From: Polaromonas sp. SP1
GTDB lineage: Bacteria; Pseudomonadota; Gammaproteobacteria; Burkholderiales; Burkholderiaceae_C
Assembly (NCBI RefSeq): GCF_003711205.1
Contig: NZ_CP031013.1
Location: forward strand, 1,902,501-1,966,500
DNA: 64,000 bases
Reading direction: 5' to 3'
Positions 10,512 to 24,052 of the stretch are shown here, piece after piece. A program made the position numbers and the translations under genes. The first letter of the stretch is position 1; the number at the start of each line of letters is the position of its first letter. The notes beneath the pieces were generated by a model. That model saw only the letters and a list, made by a program, of their open reading frames with translations, had not been told where the DNA came from and did not search any database.

Positions 10512-12461
10512 TTACAGCGGCAACAATCCATTTCCCGACAGCTGGACATCGTGATCCGGGCCTGGCGTTGGCCCAGGTGGCGGCCGGCCATCTGCGGCCC
10601 AGCGTGCCAGTTGAGGTGCCGCCGTGCTGGTGCCAACCAGCCTGACCACGCTGGCGCCCCGCGTGCCCGCCGCCAGCAGACCACGCAGGCTGCGGCTCTG
10701 GTCGGTCACCGCCGCGCAATACGGTCCCTGCGCTGCGCCGCGGGTCGGCCCCGCAGATGAATAACGCACGTGTCCGAGATCGCTGTGCCGGTAGCCGGCC
10801 GCTGCGAGCGCGCCGCTGCTGGTCGCGATGCCGGTCAGCGTGCCGCGTCGCCGGACCAGCGCCGCGCTGCCCGGCGTATCGTCGGTGGCTGACTTGAGCC
10901 AGCGCAGCGGATCGTAGAGCGGATCGACAAAGTGCGACTGCCGACCCCGCACCATCGTGCCAAGGTTGAAGTCGTCGCGGTCTATCCACAGATGTACCGG
11001 CCGTGTCAACGCACTGTCCGAATTGTTCCGTACTTCTATCTGCCACAGGCCATGCGGCGCGAGCGCTGTGGTGGGGCGAAACGACGCACACGGCGCCAGC
11101 GCCACAAGCGCCATCGCGCCGACGCTGCCGCGCGACGTATGCGGCATGTAGACGATGCCGCACGAAGGTTTCGCCGCATTGGGGCTCACCTGCGCATCGC
11201 CGGGGCTCATCCACGGGCTCTCGGCCATTCCGGGTGGCGTCACCCGCAGTTCTACGCCGGTGGCGCCGGCAGGCATCCAGAGCTGGACAAAAGTCGGCGT
11301 CTCGTCGCCGGGCATGACATGCCAGTGCAGGGTCTTGGTCGCGTTGGCTTTGAGCTTGAAGCGCGCATGACCGCGCTCCGAGAAGCTGTTGCCGGCTGCC
11401 ACGGTCAAGGTCAGCTCCGGGTGCTCGGCGCCGAGTTCGTCGAAGGCTTTTTCGAGCATCGCCGTGCCGTCGTTCGGGCCGCGCTGCGGGCCGAAACTCA
11501 GGTTGATGATGATCTGTTCGGTCTGCGCATCAGCGCAACTCAGGATGTAGCGCATGGCATCCAGCACGTGCACGTCCAGCCAGGCACCCGAAGGGTCCTG
11601 CAGGCAGGCACGCGGCAGCTGCACAAAAACAATGCCGGCATCGTCGCTGGCGGCCGTATCGTCCGCATCCTCAAAAGTCGGCGGCATGGTGCGGCTGCCG
11701 ACCCTCGAACGCACTGCCATCGCACCAGCCAGCACGTCTGTCACGTGCGCGCCGTGGGTGCGCGCCCGGCTCAACCGGTCATAGGTCGCCGTTGCATAAA
11801 GCGCGTCCTCGTTGACGGCGTTGTGGCGGGTCATGCTGTCGATCAGCGACTGCAATTGCTCGCCGTCCACTTCATGCCCGCGGCCGAAGTCCGGCGGTAC
11901 CTGACCCTGGGCCACAAAAGCGCCCTGGTCTTCCTGGTCCCAGAGGCGGCAGACGCGGGTGTTGCCCGCCGAATCCTGCAGGTGGTATTGCGCGAACGCA
12001 CAGCCGTCGTCGATCACGCCTATCAAGGTCTTTCTGGCAATACCGCGCGCGACGGCCGGGCCGCAGGCCGGCGCCGAAGGCGGCCTGTATTTGGGGCGTT
12101 GTGGCACGACCGGCAGGCTGATCTCTGCACGTGCGACGATGCCCGAGAGCGTGGTCTTCAGGCGCCTGAAAAAAGCGGCTTGCGGCCATGCCGTCAGAAA
12201 GCGCGGCTGTGCACCAGGGCCGCGATAGGCGCCGGGTATGTCCGAGAGTTGCAGGCCGCCGCCGGAGTGGCTGACAAGCTCTGCAACGGTTCTGCCGGGC
12301 TGCAGTTCTATCAGTGTCGCGATCTTGCCGTTGGCCGGCAGGCCGCCATAGGGCGCAAAAGCCGTGCCGTCGGCCCAGACCAGATAGGGATCGAGGCCGT
12401 CCAGCGGATCAGGCTGCGACCAGTTCACGTGCGCCCCATGCGCGATGGCTTGCCAGCTCAT
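10512..12461 (-). CDS. Cytoplasmic S8-family (subtilisin-like) serine peptidase
   Basis: A 649-residue subtilase with the catalytic triad in order: Asp151 (LIGVIDDG), His236 (THGAHVTDVLAGA) and Ser612 (GTSTAAP). The oxyanion Asn is in TVAAGNSFSERG. There is no signal peptide or pro-domain of the secreted kind, so it should act in the cytoplasm. Its ATG overlaps the stop of the PAP2 gene as ATGA (12458-12461), so translation is probably coupled. It is the third gene of a cyclase, PAP2-like, protease operon. The large insert between His and Ser (about 250-600) may be a regulatory or substrate-selecting part. A target is not predictable. Confidence 0.85.
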   Translation of the reverse strand: MSWQAIAHGAHVNWSQPDPLDGLDPYLVWADGTAFAPYGGLPANGKIATLIELQPGRTVAELVSHSGGGLQLSDIPGAYRGPGAQPRFLTAWPQAAFFRRLKTTLSGIVARAEISLPVVPQRPKYRPPSAPACGPAVARGIARKTLIGVIDDGCAFAQYHLQDSAGNTRVCRLWDQEDQGAFVAQGQVPPDFGRGHEVDGEQLQSLIDSMTRHNAVNEDALYATATYDRLSRARTHGAHVTDVLAGAMAVRSRVGSRTMPPTFEDADDTAASDDAGIVFVQLPRACLQDPSGAWLDVHVLDAMRYILSCADAQTEQIIINLSFGPQRGPNDGTAMLEKAFDELGAEHPELTLTVAAGNSFSERGHARFKLKANATKTLHWHVMPGDETPTFVQLWMPAGATGVELRVTPPGMAESPWMSPGDAQVSPNAAKPSCGIVYMPHTSRGSVGAMALVALAPCASFRPTTALAPHGLWQIEVRNNSDSALTRPVHLWIDRDDFNLGTMVRGRQSHFVDPLYDPLRWLKSATDDTPGSAALVRRRGTLTGIATSSGALAAAGYRHSDLGHVRYSSAGPTRGAAQGPYCAAVTDQSRSLRGLLAAGTRGASVVRLVGTSTAAPQLARWAADGRPPPGPTPGPDHDVQLSGNGLLPL

Positions 12462-13615
12462 TGGAACCTCACGTGTTCCCACTCCTTGAGTGCGCGGTCC
12501 CACATGTAGCGCAGCACACCCGTAGCGGCAGCCGAGCTCTTGGCGCCGAAGGGCTTGTAGAAGTCCGGCGCATTGGGACCATCGAGGGGCTGTGTCGGCG
12601 GCATCAGGTCTTCCTGGCCAGTCATCACCGGGCCGTCAAAGTCGCGCGGCGTCCATTTTTTACCGGCCTTGTAGCGCGCCACGAAATATTCACCCAGCGT
12701 GGTGCCAAGCAGACGTCCCGAGATGCTGTCGACCGGGAAATGCACGCCAGAGACCACGCGGTTGGTTGCGATGCGCGCCGCCTGGCGCTGCAACTGGATG
12801 CTGACCGGGTGCGAGTCGGGCAGGTCCAGCAGCGCCTGCAGCACGTGCGCCACGATATAGGCCTGCGTCGCATGGCCGCTGGGCAGGCTGCCGTGGCCGG
12901 GCGTTGTGATGATCGGCTGCACCTGGGGCGAGTATTCAATAGGGCGCCAGCAGGCCAGCGCGTGTTTGAACTGCATCTCCACATTCACTGCCAGCAGCAT
13001 GCACATGTTGATGAGTTCGAGCGTGCGCGGCGTGCGTGACGGATGCAGGTACACAACCGAACCCCAGAAGGCGAACTGGGGGTCGATCTGGGCAATGATT
13101 TCGGCGGTTCGCTCTTCGCGCAGGTCGGCCCACGAAAGCACCTTTTTGAGCTGTTCCTTGAAGGCCGGAATCGTTGGGCGGCTCAGCCGGGCGATCGGTT
13201 TTGGCGTCACGGTCAGCGCGGGGGGCGCATCAGGCGGCGAGCCTGGGTGAGATTCGACATGCCATATCGCCGCACCTTGCGAGCCGACCTTGTGAAAAGA
13301 CAGCGGCTCCAGCATCGCTGCCTGGCAGACATAGGCGCGTACCCACGGTTCCCAGCGCTGCATGTTTTCAGGATCATCGAGCGCCGCCGCCACCACCGGG
13401 TAAGACCCCAGGTCCAGCGGCACCATCGTTGCGTCGCGGCTCGAGACCAGGGTGTAGGGGTCGGTGGCGAAAATCTGCGGGTTGGTCAGCGGCAAGGTGC
13501 CGAACACTCCGGCCACACCACCGGCGCCCCCTGCGCCTCCTGCTCCACCCGCACCGCCGGCGCCACCTGCACCGCCTGCGCCGCCCGCCCCACCCAGAAT
13601 TGAAAGTATGCTCAT
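12458..13615 (-). CDS. PAP2-superfamily / vanadium haloperoxidase-like protein with Gly-Gly-Ala repeat N-terminus
   Basis: 385 residues. The acid phosphatase/haloperoxidase signature is complete: Lys217-x6-Arg224-Pro225 (KHALACWRP), Ser246-Gly-His248 (LPSGHA) and Arg286-x5-His292-x3-Asp296 (RVVSGVHFPVD). Members bind vanadate or phosphate and act as haloperoxidases or phosphatases. No membrane segments are obvious, which favours the soluble haloperoxidase-like group. Residues 8-31 are eight exact Gly-Gly-Ala units, ending GGV, with no signal peptide. It follows the cyclase gene by 19 bases and overlaps the protease gene by four. The biochemical activity is uncertain. Confidence 0.83.
   Translation of the reverse strand: MSILSILGGAGGAGGAGGAGGAGGAGGAGGAGGVAGVFGTLPLTNPQIFATDPYTLVSSRDATMVPLDLGSYPVVAAALDDPENMQRWEPWVRAYVCQAAMLEPLSFHKVGSQGAAIWHVESHPGSPPDAPPALTVTPKPIARLSRPTIPAFKEQLKKVLSWADLREERTAEIIAQIDPQFAFWGSVVYLHPSRTPRTLELINMCMLLAVNVEMQFKHALACWRPIEYSPQVQPIITTPGHGSLPSGHATQAYIVAHVLQALLDLPDSHPVSIQLQRQAARIATNRVVSGVHFPVDSISGRLLGTTLGEYFVARYKAGKKWTPRDFDGPVMTGQEDLMPPTQPLDGPNAPDFYKPFGAKSSAAATGVLRYMWDRALKEWEHVRFQ
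13517..13594. repeat. 9-bp tandem repeat encoding Gly-Gly-Ala units
   Basis: Eight 9-bp units, plus a partial ninth, encode residues 8-34 of the PAP2-like protein. Third positions vary between units, so the protein repeat is kept better than the DNA repeat. Expansion or contraction in 9-bp steps would preserve frame. Confidence 0.8.
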
Positions 13616-13634
13616 TGAAGGTTCTCCGTAAAAA

Positions 13635-15416
13635 TCATTCGGGCAAGCCCGCCTCGCGCAGTGCGGCCACCCATTCCTGGCCGGTTGCGTACAGCATGCT
13701 GGGGTTGCGGTTGCGATAGCTCGTTGCCGTCAGTGCCGGATCGAGCAGCAGCAACTTTTGCAGTGTCTGGCTTGCGCTGGCTATCTGCCCGGTCTGGACC
13801 TGGGCGATGGTCAGCACGCGCAAGGTTGAGGAATGCAGGCGGTTCGCCTTGAGCGAGCGGTTCGCCAGTTCTATCGCGAGGTCGTAGCGCCGCGCCGACA
13901 GTGCCGCCGTCGCGGCCAGCGAATCGTAAAAGTAACGCAGGGGGTCCAGCGGCGAGAGCTGCAGCGCTTTTTCTGCACTGGCGAGTGCGTGCTCGCCCTC
14001 GTCGCGAAAGGCGTGCAGCACGCCGTCGAACAGCCATGCCAGCGAATCGTTGGGGTTGACCGCGAGCGCCGCGTCATAGCGCCGCGCCGCGCCGTCGAGG
14101 TCCTTGAGCATGTGGCAATGCACAAAGCCCTCGACCGCCAGCGCGAGCGAGCAGGACGGGTCGACATCGAGTGCGCGCTGGGTCTGCTCGAGCGCGCGTT
14201 TGGTTTCGTCCTTGCCGCCCGACGACAAGCCCCTCGTCACCTGCAGCACATGCCATTTGGCCAGCCAGGCGCGGGGCGTTGGCAGGCGGCGGTGCCGGTC
14301 TATCAGGTACTCGAGCATCTCGCGTACGCGGTCAAACTCACTGCGGGTGGACCGGTGCATCAGCGAGATCGCGCCCAGCAGCAAGGTCGAGCTCTCCAGA
14401 TTGGGTAGTGGCCGGCTGGCGGCGCGCTGCATTTCCGTGTGAACGATATGGGCGCCGAGTTGCGATACTACTTCCGCGGTGATCCGGTCTTCGCCCTGCA
14501 GCACCTCCTGCACAGTGCTTTTCAGGCTGTCGCCCCACACGGCGCGGCCCGAGCGTGCCTCGATCAGCTCAGCGACCAGAATCACCTGGCCCCCTGCGAC
14601 ACGATAGGCGCCCGACAGCACGTAGTTGGCGTTCAGGTGGCTTTGCAGCATGGGCAGGCTGGTGTCCCGCCCGCGCAGTGCCGTTGTCGACAGGCGCGAT
14701 ATGACATTCAGGTCCGGCGCACGAGACAGGGCGGCGATGATTTCTTCGGCGAGTATTTCGCCCAGCACGGCGTCGTCCGGGCCTGAAGTGCGCGCTGTAA
14801 ACGGGATCACGGCCACCGTGGGCCGCAGCTCGGTCGGGTCAGCCGGCAGCGCCATGAGGACCGCCGCCTTGCCGGGCGGCAACACACGGTAGGCGTGAAC
14901 CGGTTTTTCAACATGCTTGAGGTAGCACTCGCCCATGTCCTCAACGTCGGCGTCCAGCGCAGGAATCAGCCGGTCGCGCAGCTCCGCGGAAATCACGATG
15001 TCGTTAGGGCCGGCCAGCGTGCAAAAGCGTGCCGTGAGGTTGACATCGGTGCCGTAGATATCGTGCTCGTCGGTAACAAAACTGGCGATGTGCCCGCCCA
15101 TGCGCAAATGCATTTGCGCGTCAGACGGAATGTGGGAGTTGGTGTGTTCACTGAAATGCTGGAGCGCAAATGCGGCCTTCACGCAGCCCTGTGCGTCGGC
15201 AAATTCCAGCATCAGGCCATCACCCAGGCTTTTGACAATGCGGCCGCCATGCAGGGGCAGGATTTGCTGCTCTGCATGCTGTACCAGTTGTTGCCACCGC
15301 CGTACGAAGTCATCTTGGTCCTGCTCCATGATCCTGACCGACTCCACCACGTCCATTACCAGCAGCACTTTGGTGCTTCTGTTCATGTGGTTGGGCAATT
15401 CAATCAGGGAGTGCAT
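13635..15416 (-). CDS. Class III adenylate/guanylate cyclase with TolB-like and TPR regions
   Basis: A 593-residue protein. Residues about 13-180 are a class III nucleotide cyclase catalytic domain with both metal aspartates, Asp22 (LLVMDVVES) and Asp66 (KSLGDGLMLEF), 44 residues apart, and the IYGTDVNLTAR segment. Residues about 200-320 (PTVAVIPFTARTSGP ... GEILAEEIIAALS) resemble the TolB-like/FlgO-like domain common in cyclase-TPR proteins. The remainder forms TPR-like helical repeats. No membrane segments are seen. The ATG at 15416 is the first in frame after a stop; GAGGAGG lies unusually far upstream. It heads the cyclase, PAP2-like, S8 protease operon, and the product nucleotide is unknown. 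Confidence 0.85.
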   Translation of the reverse strand: MHSLIELPNHMNRSTKVLLVMDVVESVRIMEQDQDDFVRRWQQLVQHAEQQILPLHGGRIVKSLGDGLMLEFADAQGCVKAAFALQHFSEHTNSHIPSDAQMHLRMGGHIASFVTDEHDIYGTDVNLTARFCTLAGPNDIVISAELRDRLIPALDADVEDMGECYLKHVEKPVHAYRVLPPGKAAVLMALPADPTELRPTVAVIPFTARTSGPDDAVLGEILAEEIIAALSRAPDLNVISRLSTTALRGRDTSLPMLQSHLNANYVLSGAYRVAGGQVILVAELIEARSGRAVWGDSLKSTVQEVLQGEDRITAEVVSQLGAHIVHTEMQRAASRPLPNLESSTLLLGAISLMHRSTRSEFDRVREMLEYLIDRHRRLPTPRAWLAKWHVLQVTRGLSSGGKDETKRALEQTQRALDVDPSCSLALAVEGFVHCHMLKDLDGAARRYDAALAVNPNDSLAWLFDGVLHAFRDEGEHALASAEKALQLSPLDPLRYFYDSLAATAALSARRYDLAIELANRSLKANRLHSSTLRVLTIAQVQTGQIASASQTLQKLLLLDPALTATSYRNRNPSMLYATGQEWVAALREAGLPE

Positions 15417-15762
15417 CGTAAGCGGTGTAACAAATTTTTACCTCCTCATTTTGTAGGAGGAACTGCGCGGCATAAACACTTGCTGTGCTAAGGGTGGCTC
15501 TTGAGCGAAGCACTGTTGTATCAGTGTTGAATTGTGGGTGATTCGCAGGAAGGCGCGCCAATCTTAAGTTCGCCTGGGGGGGGCGGGGACTGCAAACGCG
15601 AGCCTCCCCCGGCAGGCACCCAGCGGGCCAACATTCGTGTCAAATGGGCGCTATTGTCGTGTGGCGACAATAGCGGGTGGCGGTTTTCCGTGCGTGCCCG
15701 CAGGTAGCCCACGCCGCGCCAGTCGTCGATCTATTTTCTTTTAAAGCAGCGAGAGTTCCGGT
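15417..15762. other. Divergent intergenic region between two cyclase genes
   Basis: 346 bases without a convincing gene. It must hold the promoters of the reverse-strand cyclase operon and of the forward response regulator-cyclase gene. It contains a G-run near 15576-15590 and a perfect 10-bp inverted repeat at 15650-15674. I see no tRNA or mobile element. Confidence 0.6.
15650..15674. promoter_or_regulatory. Perfect 10-bp inverted repeat in the divergent cyclase promoter region
   Basis: GCTATTGTCG (15650-15659), loop TGTGG, CGACAATAGC (15665-15674). No T-run follows, so it is a candidate operator or cruciform. It lies 89 bases before the response regulator-cyclase start. Confidence 0.45.
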
Positions 15763-16871
15763 ATGCCATTGATCGTGGTGATTGAAGATGACGCGGGTAC
15801 CCGCATGCTCGTGACGCAGGTCCTGAAAAAAGAAGGCCATGAGGTCAAGGCGGCCGAAGACGGCCTCAAGGGCCTCGAACTGATTCGTGAATTCAGGCCC
15901 GATGTGGTGGTCAGCGACATCCAGATGCCCAACATGGACGGCTTCGAGGTGCTGGACAAGGTGCGCAACGACGACGCGCTGGCCACCACGGCCGTGATCC
16001 TGCTCACATCGTTGCAGGACCGCACCCACATGCGCCAGGGCATGACGACCGGCGCCGACGACTACCTGACCAAGCCCTTTGCCCCGCAGGAACTGCTGGA
16101 AGCCGTCAATGCGCAGCTCAACAAGCTCAACCGGGCGAACGCCATGCGCACGCAGGTCATCGACAAGGCCATCCAGCTGGCCCTCTCGGAGCAGGCCCAG
16201 AAAATCAGCGACCTGTACGAGTCGCGCCTGGCCAGCTCACTGAGCCAGCAGTGGCCCGAGAGCGGCCCCGTGCGCGACAACGACCGGTTTACCAGCGCCA
16301 CGGTGCTGTTTGCCGACATGCGCGACTACGGCCTGTGGACCCAGCGCCTTTCGGGGGCGGAGATCAGCGACATCGTCAGGCGGCTTTACAGCAGCGTGGG
16401 CGACACGGTTTACCTGTTCGGCGCGCACTACATGCAGTTTGTGGGCGACGGCATGCTGTGCGTGTTTGTGGACGCCAACGACACGCACTCGGTCAACCAC
16501 GGCCTGCGCGCCATGCGCGCCGCCCTGGGGCTGGCGGACGCCACCAAGCGCATCGATGCCTATGTGCAGCAGCATTTCGGCAGCCAGGACTTGCCCAGCT
16601 TTTCGCTGGGCGTGGCGCTGCACAGCGGCCCCGTGGCTTTTGCCGGCCTGGACGGCCTGGTGGGCCGCTCCGGCCAGACCACGCCGATCGGCGACACCGT
16701 GGCGGTGGCGCTCAAGCTGTTCCAGGGTGAGCCCCGGCTCGACTGGACGATTGCCGCCAGCGTGCAGGCCTCCCGCCTGGTGACCGGCGCCGTGCGCACC
16801 GGCCGGCGCGCGCTGGTGCAGGTGGCGGGCCGCGGCCGGCCGCTGGACACCGTGGAAATCGTGGGCCTGGC

Positions 16872-16875
<4 letters not shown>
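15763..16875 (+). CDS. Response regulator with class III nucleotide cyclase output domain
   Basis: 370 residues. The N-terminal receiver (1-120) has phospho-acceptor Asp52 (VVVSDIQMPNMDG), the acidic pair in IEDD and Lys104 (LTKPF). A short linker leads to a class III cyclase domain (about 175-365) with metal aspartates Asp185 (VLFADMRDYG) and Asp229 (FVGDGMLCVF), so phosphorylation probably controls cNMP synthesis. Its stop overlaps the start of the hybrid kinase gene as ATGA at 16872-16875, which marks the kinase as its likely partner. It is divergent from the cyclase-PAP2-protease operon. Confidence 0.9.
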
Positions 16876-20245
<3,370 letters not shown>

Positions 20246-20249
<4 letters not shown>

Positions 20250-21154
20250 GCCGGTGCGCCTGTTTTTGCCTGGGCCAGCGTTTTGTAAAACGGCGTGAAG
20301 TCCGGCTCCGTCAGCCGCAGCAGCGCCTCAAAGCTGTCGATCACAAAATATTGCTGCTGGAAGGTGTCTATCTTGTAGGTCGACGACATGCAGCGCAGCA
20401 GGTCGGCGTTGTTCTGCATCGCAATGCGTTGCGGCTCGGCAGACTCCACGCTCCAGGCCAGCTCGCCGGGGCTGCTCAAAATGCCGGCGCCATAGGCCCG
20501 CACTTCGTCGCCGCCCTTTTTGTCGCGCATCAAACCAAACTCAATCGTGTACCAGTACAGGCGCGAGAGCATCTCCACCGCGCCGGGAATCGGCGCTGCG
20601 CCGCTCGTGCCGTGCTCCAGCGCATGCGCCTTCAGCGCGCCCTTGCCGTAGGCCTGGATGTGGTCGGCGTAGCTCGGATCGAACAGCAGCGGCACGTGGC
20701 CGAAGAGGTCGTGAAAGATGTCGGGCTCGACGATGTAGTCGAACTCCGCCGGCGTGCGAATCCAGTCGGTCACCGGAAACTTGCGGTTGGCCAGCAGCGT
20801 AAAAAACGGCACCTCGGGGATCAGCCCCGGCACGCCCACCAGCTCCCAGCCGGTGGCTTTGAAGAGGCGCGCGTTGACGTCTTCAAAACGCGGGATCGCA
20901 TCGCTCACGCCCAGGCTGGGCAGGGCCTCAATAAAGGCGCTGCAGGCACGCCCGGCCAGCAGGGCCGATTGGCGTGTGTACAGGCGCCGGTAGGTGTCGT
21001 GGTCTTGCGCCGTGTAGGCCGCGTAGTTTTGCGGGCAGGTGTAGTCGGCGTTGACTTTGCCGCCGCGCGCGTAGTCGCCCCGCGGCGGCCGGTCGGACTG
21101 GCCGTACACCGCCGGCGGCGGCGTGTTGCTCTTGCTGTCTGCTACTTCAGCCAT
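20246..21154 (-). CDS. phhA: Phenylalanine 4-monooxygenase
   Basis: A 302-residue pterin-dependent aromatic amino acid hydroxylase that converts phenylalanine to tyrosine. The iron site is visible as His148 and His153 in EPDIFHDLFGHVPLL, with a glutamate (about residue 205) in WYTIEFGL. Length matches bacterial single-domain PhhA. It overlaps the upstream pheC-like gene by 13 bases and follows hpd in the same operon, placing it in phenylalanine to tyrosine to homogentisate flow. Its stop overlaps the convergent hybrid kinase gene by four bases. Confidence 0.93.
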
Positions 21155-21945
21155 TGGCTCTCCACACGCTGGTAATCACCGCCGGCCCTGGCCAGGTGCA
21201 GCCATTGGTCGACGTAAGCCTTGAAAGGCACGTCGCCGCGCGGCAGCAGCCAGGCCATTTCGCCGTACTGCAGCGGTTTGTCGGGGTTGACGGCGCACAG
21301 GCCCGGTTTGAGCCTCTGCTGGGTGATGGCCTCGGCCGATTCGGTGACGAAGACGTCGGCGCGGTTGGCCAGGATTTCGTCAAAGATCGTCAGGTTCTCG
21401 GGGTTCAGCCGCATCTGTGCCTGCTTGAAGTTGGCGCGTGCAAAACGCTCGTTGCTGCCGCCCGGGTTGAAGATCACGCGCGTCGTCGGTTTGTCGATGT
21501 CGGCCACGGTCTGGTACTTGGCGACGTCGGCGCAGCGCGCAATCGGCGTCTTGCCGTTGACCATGTAAGGGGCGCTGAAGAAGGCCTTCTTTTGCCGCTC
21601 CGTCGTCACCGAGATGCCGCCGACGGCGATGTCGCATTTGCCGGCCACCATGTCGGGCATCAGGTTGGCCCAGCTGGTCTTGATCCACTCGGGTTTGACG
21701 CCCAGGCTGGCCGAGAAAGAGGCCATCAAATCCACGTCGATGCCTTCAAACGCGCCGTCGGGCCGCTGAAAGCTGAAGGGCTTGTAGTCGCCCGGGGTGC
21801 AGATGCGCAGCACGCCGGCTTTTTGCACCGCGTCCAGGCTGGAGGCGGGCAGCACGCTGACGACGGTCTGGGCCGAGGCCAGCAAGGAAGCCGAAGCAAG
21901 GCCAAGCGCGGCCAGCGCGCGTTGCGATTTCAGGCGAAGGGACAT
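21142..21945 (-). CDS. Periplasmic cyclohexadienyl dehydratase-like protein (PheC) or amino acid-binding protein
   Basis: 267 residues with an N-terminal signal peptide (cleavage probably after ASA at about 25). The rest is a type II solute-binding fold. It follows the Pseudomonas PheC pattern closely as I remember it: TPGDYKPFSF, ISVTTERQKKAFFSAPYMVNGKTPI, NPGGSNERFARANFKQAQ and AYVDQWLHLA. PheC turns prephenate or arogenate into phenylpyruvate or phenylalanine in the periplasm. Operon position between hpd and phhA supports an aromatic amino acid role. A transport binding protein is the alternative, but no ABC permease or ATPase gene is adjacent. GGAG lies six bases before the ATG. Confidence 0.75.
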   Translation of the reverse strand: MSLRLKSQRALAALGLASASLLASAQTVVSVLPASSLDAVQKAGVLRICTPGDYKPFSFQRPDGAFEGIDVDLMASFSASLGVKPEWIKTSWANLMPDMVAGKCDIAVGGISVTTERQKKAFFSAPYMVNGKTPIARCADVAKYQTVADIDKPTTRVIFNPGGSNERFARANFKQAQMRLNPENLTIFDEILANRADVFVTESAEAITQQRLKPGLCAVNPDKPLQYGEMAWLLPRGDVPFKAYVDQWLHLARAGGDYQRVESQWLK

Positions 21946-21998
21946 GGCAATCTCCGTAGGGGGTTGATCGGTGGGGCTTTATTGTGCGCCCGCCTGTC

Positions 21999-23150
<1,152 letters not shown>

Positions 23151-23207
23151 GCGTGTCTCCAAAGTGGTGTGCGGTATGAAGTGACTTTAGCGGCGCGGGC
23201 GGTCAGT

Positions 23208-23251
23208 TTTACTGCGAAATAGGGCGTCTGGGTTGCTGTTGACGCAGTAAA
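23208..23251. promoter_or_regulatory. Inverted repeat operator candidate between hpd and the Lrp-type gene
   Basis: TTTACTGCG (23208-23216) and CGCAGTAAA (23243-23251) are perfect 9-bp inverted arms 26 bases apart, in the 118-base divergent region. The spacing fits a multi-site Lrp/AsnC oligomer, and autoregulation plus control of hpd is inferred. Confidence 0.6.
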
Positions 23252-23268
23252 CCTGCAAAATTAGACGA

Positions 23269-23742
23269 ATGGAAACACTCGACAAGCTCGACCGCCACAT
23301 TTTGCGCAGCCTTCAGGACGACGGCCGCGCCACCTACGACCAATTGGCCGAGCAGGTGGGCCTGTCGCCCAGCGCGGTGCTGCGGCGCGTGAAGCGGCTG
23401 GAGGAAAGCGGCGTGATCGACCGCTACGTGGCGCTGGTCAAGCCCGAGTCCGTGGGGCTGGGGCTTACGGCTTATATCAACGTGCGGCTCGAAAAGCACA
23501 CCGAAAGCCACAAGCGCAACCCCATGGATTTGTTCCGCGCCAGCGTGCAGACCTGGCCCGAAGTGGCCGAGTGCTCGGCGCTGACCGGCGAGATGGACTA
23601 TTTGCTGCGTGTGGTGGTGCAGGACATGGCGCATTACAGCCGTTTCATCATGGACACCCTGCTCAAGCACCCCAGCGTGCAGGACTGCAAAACCAGCTTT
23701 GTGCTGGACCGGGTCAAGGCCACCACGGCCGTGCCGCTCTGA
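23269..23742 (+). CDS. Lrp/AsnC-family transcriptional regulator
   Basis: 157 residues. The N-terminal HTH is METLDKLDRHILRSLQDDGR ... QVGLSPSAVLRRVKRLEESGVI, and the C-terminal RAM/ACT-like ligand domain contains SALTGEMDYLLRVVVQDM. Length is standard for the family. Being divergent from hpd-pheC-phhA, it probably senses an aromatic amino acid or keto acid and regulates that operon; this is inferred from position and the shared palindrome. Confidence 0.9.
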   Translation: METLDKLDRHILRSLQDDGRATYDQLAEQVGLSPSAVLRRVKRLEESGVIDRYVALVKPESVGLGLTAYINVRLEKHTESHKRNPMDLFRASVQTWPEVAECSALTGEMDYLLRVVVQDMAHYSRFIMDTLLKHPSVQDCKTSFVLDRVKATTAVPL

Positions 23743-24052
23743 GTTTTCGGGGCAGTCAGGCCTGCGTCAACAAGCGGGTAGCCAATGGCGTGAGTGGTTT
23801 TTGGAGGTGTGCTGCAGGACGCCGGCGGACGTAATTCACGAGGGTGGCTTTTGTGTGCTGTTGTTGCGGTGCAACATAAGCTGAATCCGGGCGTTTTCTG
23901 CCCCCAAATTGCTATTGATTTAATAGCTGCAAGCCCAGGCAGAGCATGGGCTAGAGCCCGATTTGACCTGAAAGTTTGGCTGGCCTCCCTATTGATGGTG
24001 CTGGAGAAGCCCTTAGACTGGTGATTCTAGGGAAAACCCTTATATTGAAGTC
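23743..24052 (+). other. Intergenic region with dispersed repeat
   Basis: 310 bases without a supported gene. It contains copy 4 of the 49-bp repeat (23911-23959), the cleanest copy in the window. The last 60 bases should hold the promoter of the GNAT gene. Confidence 0.6.
23911..23959 (+). repeat. 49-bp composite dyad repeat, copy 4
   Basis: 17-nt dyad GCTATTGATTTAATAGC, 20-nt spacer, 12-nt dyad GGGCTAGAGCCC, then CGATTTGA. Intergenic, with both dyads perfect. Confidence 0.9.

Noticed and set aside
13517..13594. Short regular repeats that might be a CRISPR or satellite array
   Set aside because: They are 9-bp coding units in frame within a gene, with no spacers; no CRISPR array is seen anywhere in the window.
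23151..23162. A TTG start for hpd four codons upstream
   Set aside because: The ribosome-binding GGAG falls inside that extension and is correctly spaced for the ATG at 23150.
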